NCBI GenBank assembly: GCA_937885235.1
Contig: CAKZZK010000196.1
Span: 1-9,311 of the forward strand
DNA from: an uncultured Treponema sp.
Lineage (GTDB): Bacteria > Spirochaetota > Spirochaetia > Treponematales > Treponemataceae
DNA length: 9,311 nucleotides
Reading direction: 5' to 3'
The position numbers were made by a program, and so were the translations under genes. Positions 5,225-9,311 of the stretch are shown in pieces. How positions within the stretch are numbered: the stretch's first letter is position 1; each line of letters starts with the position of its first letter. The notes under the pieces were generated by a model. That model worked only from the letters and a program-made list of their open reading frames with translations, had not been told where the DNA came from and ran no database searches.

Positions 5225-7966
5225 ATGAAAAAATTAGTTGCTGGCAGCACGGCTGTGCTGTTGATGTTGTCTAGTTATATCACATCCTGCAAATCTTCGC
5301 CGGACAAGACGGCTTCCAAGGACAAGACGTCCGTGGAGAATTCTGAGTCTTCCGGCACTACAAAGAAAAAGCGGCAGAAGTCCCTCATCGAACGCCTGCA
5401 GGACTCTCCTGTAACCTGGTGGGGTACGAGGGACGAGGAAGACATTCCCGAGCCAAAGACAAAGAATAAGAAAGACAAGGGCTCATCCGATGACGGTACT
5501 TACGTTGCCACAGATGATTCCTCCCAGACGAACACAAGGATTTCCGAAGAGCTGGTTTCGCCCGGTGATGAGGGGCAGACTGCTGACAAGGGGAAGGACA
5601 CGGGCAAATCTGACAACGAGACTGTTGCCGACACCTCGACCACTGAAAATACGGGCACACCTTCCGCTCCCACCACGGCAAGCACAGGCGATACGGACGG
5701 CGGCACCGGCAGGGTGAGCGAAGAGGCTGAAACCCCGAATCAGACTCCTACAAGCACCGTCATTGCAAGCAACAAGGATGTGGACAATAAAGACTCCACC
5801 GATGACAAGGCTTCCTCCGGCACCACGGCATCTTCGGACACCAAGGCTCCAGTAGAAGACAAGTCTCCCACGGCAAACAGCGCCGCAAACCTGCAAAAGG
5901 ACAAGAAGGATTCCGACAATGCCATTGCAAAGACCGACAGCAAGGATACGGGATCTTCTACCGCCAACACCGGTAATAATAGCGACAAGAACACTGGTAC
6001 TTCTACCACCGCTACCGCCGGCAACGACAAGAATACCGGCACGTCTACTGCCAATACGGGCAACAACACGAACACGGGTTCTTCTACCGCCAATACCGGC
6101 AACAACACGAATACCGGTACGTCCACTGCCAACACGGGCAATAATAACAAGAATACGGGTTCGTCCACTGCCAATACTGGCAACAATAACAATAAGAATA
6201 CCGGTTCTTCTACCGCCAATACCGGTAACAATAACAACAAGAATACGGGTTCTTCCACTGCTAATACCGGCAACAACATGAATACTGGTTCTTCCACTGC
6301 CAATACTGGTAATAACAACAAGAATACTGGGACTTCTACTGCTAATACCGGTAACAATAACAACAAGAACACCGGTACTTCTACCGCCAATACTGGTAGC
6401 AGCAATAACAAGAATACTGGGACTTCTACTGCCAATACCGGCAGCAATAACAATAAGAATACAGGTTCTTCTACCGCTAACACCGGTAATAATAACAAGA
6501 ACACGGGTTCGTCCTCTGCCAGCACTGGAAACAACAACAAGAACACCGGTACTTCCACTGCTAATACCGGCAACAACAAGAACACGGGTTCGTCCACTGC
6601 CAGCACTGGAAATAATAACAACAAGAATACCGGTACTTCTACGGCCAATACTGGTAGCAGCAATAACAAGAATACTGGGACTTCTACTGCCAATACGGGT
6701 AACAAGAACACAGGTTCTTCTACTGCCAATACTGGCAATAATAATAACAAGAACACGGGTTCTTCCACCGCCAGCACCGGTAACAACAACAAGAATACCG
6801 GTTCTTCCACTGCCAGCACCGGCAACAACAAAAATACAGGCACCTCGACTGCCAATACCGGCAGCAACAAGAATACCGGTACTTCGACGGCTAACACCGG
6901 CAACAACAAGAACACGGGGACTTCTACCGCTAACACCGGCAATACCAATACGGGCTCTTCTACTGCGAACACCGGCAACAACAAGAATACCGGTACCTCC
7001 ACTGCCAACACGGGTAACAACAAGAACACGGGGACTTCTACTGCGAGTACAGGCACTAACACAAACACGGGTTCTTCCACCGCCAGCACCGGCAACAACA
7101 AGAATACCGGTACTTCCACTGCCAACACAGGCAGCAATACCAACGCGGGTTCCTCTACAGCGAGCACCGGCAGCAACAAGAATATCGGCACATCTACCGC
7201 CAACACTGGTAACACAAACACGGGCAATACCGGTAGTTCTGGTGCCATTGCATCCAACACGGGAAGCGATAACAAAAACCGCACCATTGCAGCAACGACA
7301 AATCCTCCTGCAAATACAGGCAACAAGAGCGGCACTACCGCAAGCTCAGGCAGCAGCAGCACGGACAAGGGCACAACGGTAGGGAAATCCGACAAGGATA
7401 CGACATCGAAGGATTCCGGCACCACGACGGCAAAAGCGGGAGAGGACAACACCTTCCCCAAGTACGGACACTTCTATACCACGCCGGAAATCGGCAAGCT
7501 CGACATGGTTGAAGGCGAATTCAAGAAGATTTCCGGCTACAACAAGGGTGCATTCGGTTTCGTGTTCGGCTACAGCGAGCCCGGCAAAGACGGTATGCTC
7601 AAGGATTACATCCGCTTTGAAATAAACGTGGATGGCGAATATGCGCTTTACACCTGGGACGGCAAGACATACACCGACCTTGTTGACACTGCGCCCGCCG
7701 GAACCGCTTACTTCTATGAGCACAGCGCCATCAAGAAGGGTTACAACGCCGTGAACGACCTCAAGGTAGAGGTTGCGGCAAACAACACGTACAACGTGTA
7801 CATCAACAACAGACTCGTCAAGGGCAACATTCCTTTCCTGCGCAACGGCACCAAGGGAGCCATGTCCTTCTTCAGCGTCGGGTGGCAAGACCAGGAGCAG
7901 CTGCCCGAAGTTCCGGTGAACGTGGATATGAAGATTATCGACGCGCTCTTTGCCAGCGCAAGATAA
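5225..7966 (+). CDS. Putative surface lipoprotein with a 31-copy NTG(S/T)STANTG repeat array
   Basis: This is a 913-residue exported protein of unknown function. Residues 1-21 form a signal peptide (MKKLV, then a hydrophobic stretch), followed by Cys22 in YITSC, a loose lipobox of the kind spirochaetes accept. Residues 23-240 are Asp/Lys/Ser/Thr-rich and probably disordered, apart from a more ordered-looking island LIERLQDSPVTWWGTRDEED (54-73). Residues 241-664 are 31 tandem repeats with an NTG(T/S)STA(N/S)TG core and a 2-5 residue Asn/Ser/Lys/Thr linker. Residues 665-739 are a Ser/Thr/Lys linker. Residues 740-913 form a compact domain rich in aromatic and beta-prone residues (FGFVFGYS, YIRFEINVDGEYALYTWDGK, YNVYINNRLV). 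It recalls concanavalin-like/jelly-roll carbohydrate-binding folds, an assignment made from pattern only. The simplest reading is a membrane-anchored stalk presenting a C-terminal binding domain. It has its own promoter and Shine-Dalgarno. Its stop directly abuts the next gene's ATG. Confidence 0.8.
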   Translation: MKKLVAGSTAVLLMLSSYITSCKSSPDKTASKDKTSVENSESSGTTKKKRQKSLIERLQDSPVTWWGTRDEEDIPEPKTKNKKDKGSSDDGTYVATDDSSQTNTRISEELVSPGDEGQTADKGKDTGKSDNETVADTSTTENTGTPSAPTTASTGDTDGGTGRVSEEAETPNQTPTSTVIASNKDVDNKDSTDDKASSGTTASSDTKAPVEDKSPTANSAANLQKDKKDSDNAIAKTDSKDTGSSTANTGNNSDKNTGTSTTATAGNDKNTGTSTANTGNNTNTGSSTANTGNNTNTGTSTANTGNNNKNTGSSTANTGNNNNKNTGSSTANTGNNNNKNTGSSTANTGNNMNTGSSTANTGNNNKNTGTSTANTGNNNNKNTGTSTANTGSSNNKNTGTSTANTGSNNNKNTGSSTANTGNNNKNTGSSSASTGNNNKNTGTSTANTGNNKNTGSSTASTGNNNNKNTGTSTANTGSSNNKNTGTSTANTGNKNTGSSTANTGNNNNKNTGSSTASTGNNNKNTGSSTASTGNNKNTGTSTANTGSNKNTGTSTANTGNNKNTGTSTANTGNTNTGSSTANTGNNKNTGTSTANTGNNKNTGTSTASTGTNTNTGSSTASTGNNKNTGTSTANTGSNTNAGSSTASTGSNKNIGTSTANTGNTNTGNTGSSGAIASNTGSDNKNRTIAATTNPPANTGNKSGTTASSGSSSTDKGTTVGKSDKDTTSKDSGTTTAKAGEDNTFPKYGHFYTTPEIGKLDMVEGEFKKISGYNKGAFGFVFGYSEPGKDGMLKDYIRFEINVDGEYALYTWDGKTYTDLVDTAPAGTAYFYEHSAIKKGYNAVNDLKVEVAANNTYNVYINNRLVKGNIPFLRNGTKGAMSFFSVGWQDQEQLPEVPVNVDMKIIDALFASAR
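5945..7216 (+). repeat. Tandem coding minisatellite, 31 units of 36-45 bp
   Basis: Every unit is a whole number of codons, and the units sum to 424 codons (residues 241-664). The core N-T-G-(T/S)-S-T-A-(N/S)-T-G is nearly invariant. Unit 2 (TTATAG) is the most diverged. Linkers run from NK or NT to NNNNK or SSNNK and are longer in the first two-thirds than at the end, where three residues (NNK, SNK, NNT) predominate. Units vary freely at third codon positions while the protein stays constant. Position 4 of the core alternates between Thr and Ser, and position 8 between Asn and Ser, without a fixed order. The variable spacing argues against a regular beta-solenoid and for an extended, flexible stalk. 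Confidence 0.93.
6386..6696 (+). repeat. Recent within-array duplication
   Basis: A 53-nt stretch beginning gccaatactggtagcagc occurs identically at 6386-6438 and 6644-6696, offset by 258 bp (86 codons, six units). It covers units 11 and 17, the only two with the SSNNK linker. The match extends upstream through units 10 and 16 with only scattered synonymous differences. Elsewhere in the array neighbouring units differ at several synonymous sites, so this pair marks a recent copying event. Confidence 0.8.
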
Positions 7967-8707
7967 ATGACAAACACTCAGTGGCAGGCGTTCTGCGCCT
8001 ACCGCGACCAACTGAAAGCACTCTGCGACAGCTGGTCATCGTTTGCCGGAGAACTCGCCCCACTCCAGCGGCAGGCGGCGGAAAAAGACACGCCCGCCTA
8101 CCCGCTGGAGACGGCGGTCGTCTACAACAGCGCCTACGATGAGCTGACGCCTCAGGACGAAATAAAGCTCATCGTCATAGGTGATAATCCGGGAAAAGAA
8201 GAACAGCTCGCCTCCAAGCGCCGTTACCTTGTGGGACAGAGCGGACGTGTTGCCGAAGGCTTTTTCCGCAGGAATCAGGAGCTGGGCATAGACTTCCGCA
8301 GGAACGTCATCATCATGAACAAGACCCCCGTACACACGGCAAAGACAGCACACCTCCGCTTTCTGCTCGCCAACGGCTCAGAGGGCATAAAAAATCTCAT
8401 CCTGCAGAGCCAGCTGACTATGGCAGAACTTGCCGCCACGCTCCATCAGAAGCTCGGCAGCGCGGAACTCTGGCTTGTCGGCTATGCGGAACTAAAGGGA
8501 AAGGGCATTTTCCTGCCTTACAGAGACAAGCTGAAAGAAGCCTATGCGAAAAATCCAGAAAGCTGGCAGCGAGTCTGCGTCTACCAGCACTTTTCCATGA
8601 ACTGCTTCCTCATAGACCTCAAAAAACACAGGATGGAAGGGGAAGGGCTCGCCGTCGCACTGCACAGGATTGGCAGCGAACACCGCAAAGACATATTCGG
8701 CTCGTAA
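7967..8707 (+). CDS. Uracil-DNA glycosylase superfamily protein
   Basis: This 246-residue soluble protein shows the ordered motifs of the uracil-DNA glycosylase fold. A glycine/proline-rich motif, VIGDNPGKEEQ (70-80), corresponds to the active-site GEAPG-type motif. YLVGQSGRVAEGFF (87-100) corresponds to the second, GxPFVGxAG-like part. IIMNKTPVHT (115-124) holds the Asn expected in the uracil pocket, and VYQHFSM (205-211) sits where the HPS-type DNA-intercalation motif is expected. Such enzymes excise uracil or related damaged bases in base-excision repair. It departs from the classical family 4/5 sequences: the four cysteines (10, 20, 204, 213) do not show the usual iron-sulphur spacing, and the terminal motif is HFS rather than HPS. 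Activity is therefore not assured. The ATG follows the lipoprotein stop with no gap and no Shine-Dalgarno, suggesting reinitiation after the upstream gene. No functional link between the two products is evident. Confidence 0.75.
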   Translation: MTNTQWQAFCAYRDQLKALCDSWSSFAGELAPLQRQAAEKDTPAYPLETAVVYNSAYDELTPQDEIKLIVIGDNPGKEEQLASKRRYLVGQSGRVAEGFFRRNQELGIDFRRNVIIMNKTPVHTAKTAHLRFLLANGSEGIKNLILQSQLTMAELAATLHQKLGSAELWLVGYAELKGKGIFLPYRDKLKEAYAKNPESWQRVCVYQHFSMNCFLIDLKKHRMEGEGLAVALHRIGSEHRKDIFGS

Positions 8708-8712
8708 AATCC

Positions 8713-9195
8713 CTAATTCAGCGCAGGAATCATGAGGTTCAGGTAGCCTGCAAAGCTCAGCCAGAGCAGATAGGGCACAAGCAGGAGCGCGGCGGCTTTG
8801 TGCAGCTTTAGCGAAAATCCAATGAGCAGCGCGACGAGCAGCCACAGGCACACAAGCACCGCAAATGCCACATAATAGAGCCGGGCATTGAAGAAAATCG
8901 GAGACCAGCAGAAATTGAACACCAGCTGCACTGCATAGACAGCGAGCGCCGCACTGCGCAGCTTCTGCCCCGAGCCGGCATCCGGGCTGGAGGTATAAAT
9001 CAAAAGGCTTGCAATTCCCATGCAGATATACAGCAGCGTCCACGCCACAGGGAAGAGCCATGCGGGCGGAGCAAGCGGCGGTTTTGCCATGGAATTGAAC
9101 TGCCGCATGGCGCCAGAGCTTATGAGAGAAGACAGTCCGCCAACAGCGAGCGGAAGGACAATCGCAATGAGTACATTCTTTATGTTTGTTTTCAT
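8713..9195 (-). CDS. tspO: TspO/MBR family membrane protein
   Basis: This 160-residue inner-membrane protein has the five-helix TspO/peripheral benzodiazepine receptor pattern. Diagnostic segments are KPPLAPPAWLFPVAWTLLY (38-56, the family's pPxWvFgpvWt-like helix start), LVFNFCWSPIFF (91-102) and PYLLWLSFAGYLN (141-153). Family members bind porphyrins and sterols and affect tetrapyrrole handling or stress responses; the role in anaerobic bacteria is unclear. Length is normal and nothing is missing. The gene converges on the UDG-like gene with 5 nt between stop codons. Its promoter lies immediately upstream with no room for a leader, and no Shine-Dalgarno is visible. It appears to be a single-gene unit. 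Confidence 0.93.
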   Translation of the reverse strand: MKTNIKNVLIAIVLPLAVGGLSSLISSGAMRQFNSMAKPPLAPPAWLFPVAWTLLYICMGIASLLIYTSSPDAGSGQKLRSAALAVYAVQLVFNFCWSPIFFNARLYYVAFAVLVCLWLLVALLIGFSLKLHKAAALLLVPYLLWLSFAGYLNLMIPALN

Positions 9196-9201
9196 ACGGG
9201 C

Positions 9202-9230
9202 AGTATAATACAGTTATCATATAATTTCAA
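9202..9230 (-). promoter_or_regulatory. Promoter of tspO
   Basis: On the minus strand TTGAAA (9225-9230), a 17-nt spacer and TATACT (9202-9207) give a near-consensus sigma-70 promoter. Only six nt separate the -10 box from the ATG at 9193-9195, so transcription is predicted to begin at or within one or two bases of the start codon. Confidence 0.65.
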
Positions 9231-9275
9231 GAATTTTAAAACAGCTCTGTCTTTTTTTTATTATTCGTAAGGGAA

Positions 9276-9307
9276 TTTGTCGCAAGAATTCGAAAGCGAC
9301 TTTGTCG
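9276..9307. repeat. Interleaved tttgtcg direct and inverted repeats at the window edge
   Basis: The heptamer tttgtcg occurs at 9276-9282 and 9301-9307, 25 bp apart. The first copy's gtcgc (9279-9283) is also an inverted partner of gcgac (9296-9300), with the palindrome gaattc between them. Cgac-ttt-gtcg forms a further small hairpin at 9297-9307. The stretch lies upstream of the tspO promoter. It could be an operator or the start of a larger repeat cut by the window end. No gene is visible in 9231-9311. Confidence 0.4.
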
Positions 9308-9311
9308 TATA

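Noticed and set aside
5945..7216. CRISPR array
   Set aside because: Units are contiguous coding repeats of 36-45 bp in one open frame with no unique spacers.
5740..7461. Long minus-strand open frame (573 codons) opposite the repeat array, rich in LLPVLAVEVPVF
   Set aside because: It is a mirror of the repeat: complements of Asn, Thr and Gly codons rarely give stops in that frame. There is no promoter or Shine-Dalgarno, and the protein pattern merely repeats in antiphase with the sense array.
9241..9260. Intrinsic terminator on the plus strand (acag-ct-ctgt followed by a T-run)
   Set aside because: The stem is only four base pairs with a two-base loop, and no plus-strand gene ends nearby; too weak to call.

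Overview
The window looks like part of the chromosome of a host-associated Treponema-like spirochaete. This is inferred from the gene set: a Gx-family/ECF-like membrane protein, a repeat-rich lipoprotein with a loose spirochaete-style lipobox, and carbohydrate-scavenging enzymes of the glycosaminoglycan type. No rRNA or marker gene is present to prove it. Base composition is moderate (about half G+C by eye), and the genes are tightly packed.

Left part, minus strand (about 1-2570): a two-gene operon for unsaturated uronate oligosaccharides. A GH88 unsaturated glucuronyl hydrolase is read first, followed 9 nt later by a heparinase II/III-family polysaccharide lyase. The lyase is cut off at residue 424, before its C-terminal beta-sheet domain. 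The cut lies inside a 14-bp perfect inverted repeat near the window edge.

Middle, plus strand (2725-5175): a MATE efflux transporter, followed 2 nt later by a two-part membrane protein. Its N-terminal half resembles the Gx transporter / heptaprenyl diphosphate synthase component I family, and its C-terminal half resembles an ECF transporter T component.

Right part (5155-8707), plus strand: a clear promoter and Shine-Dalgarno site lead into a 913-residue putative lipoprotein. It carries 31 copies of a 12-15 residue Asn/Thr/Gly/Ser repeat and ends in a 174-residue globular domain. Its stop codon directly abuts the ATG of a uracil-DNA-glycosylase superfamily protein. A convergent tspO gene on the minus strand ends 5 nt beyond that gene.

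The most notable cross-cutting pattern is promoter placement. The GH88, MATE and tspO genes have no Shine-Dalgarno site, and each has a TTGAMA-N17-TANNNT promoter whose -10 box ends 6-8 nt before an in-frame ATG, so the predicted transcripts are leaderless. The lipoprotein and lyase genes instead have ordinary Shine-Dalgarno sites. The large repeat array of the lipoprotein is the second notable element.
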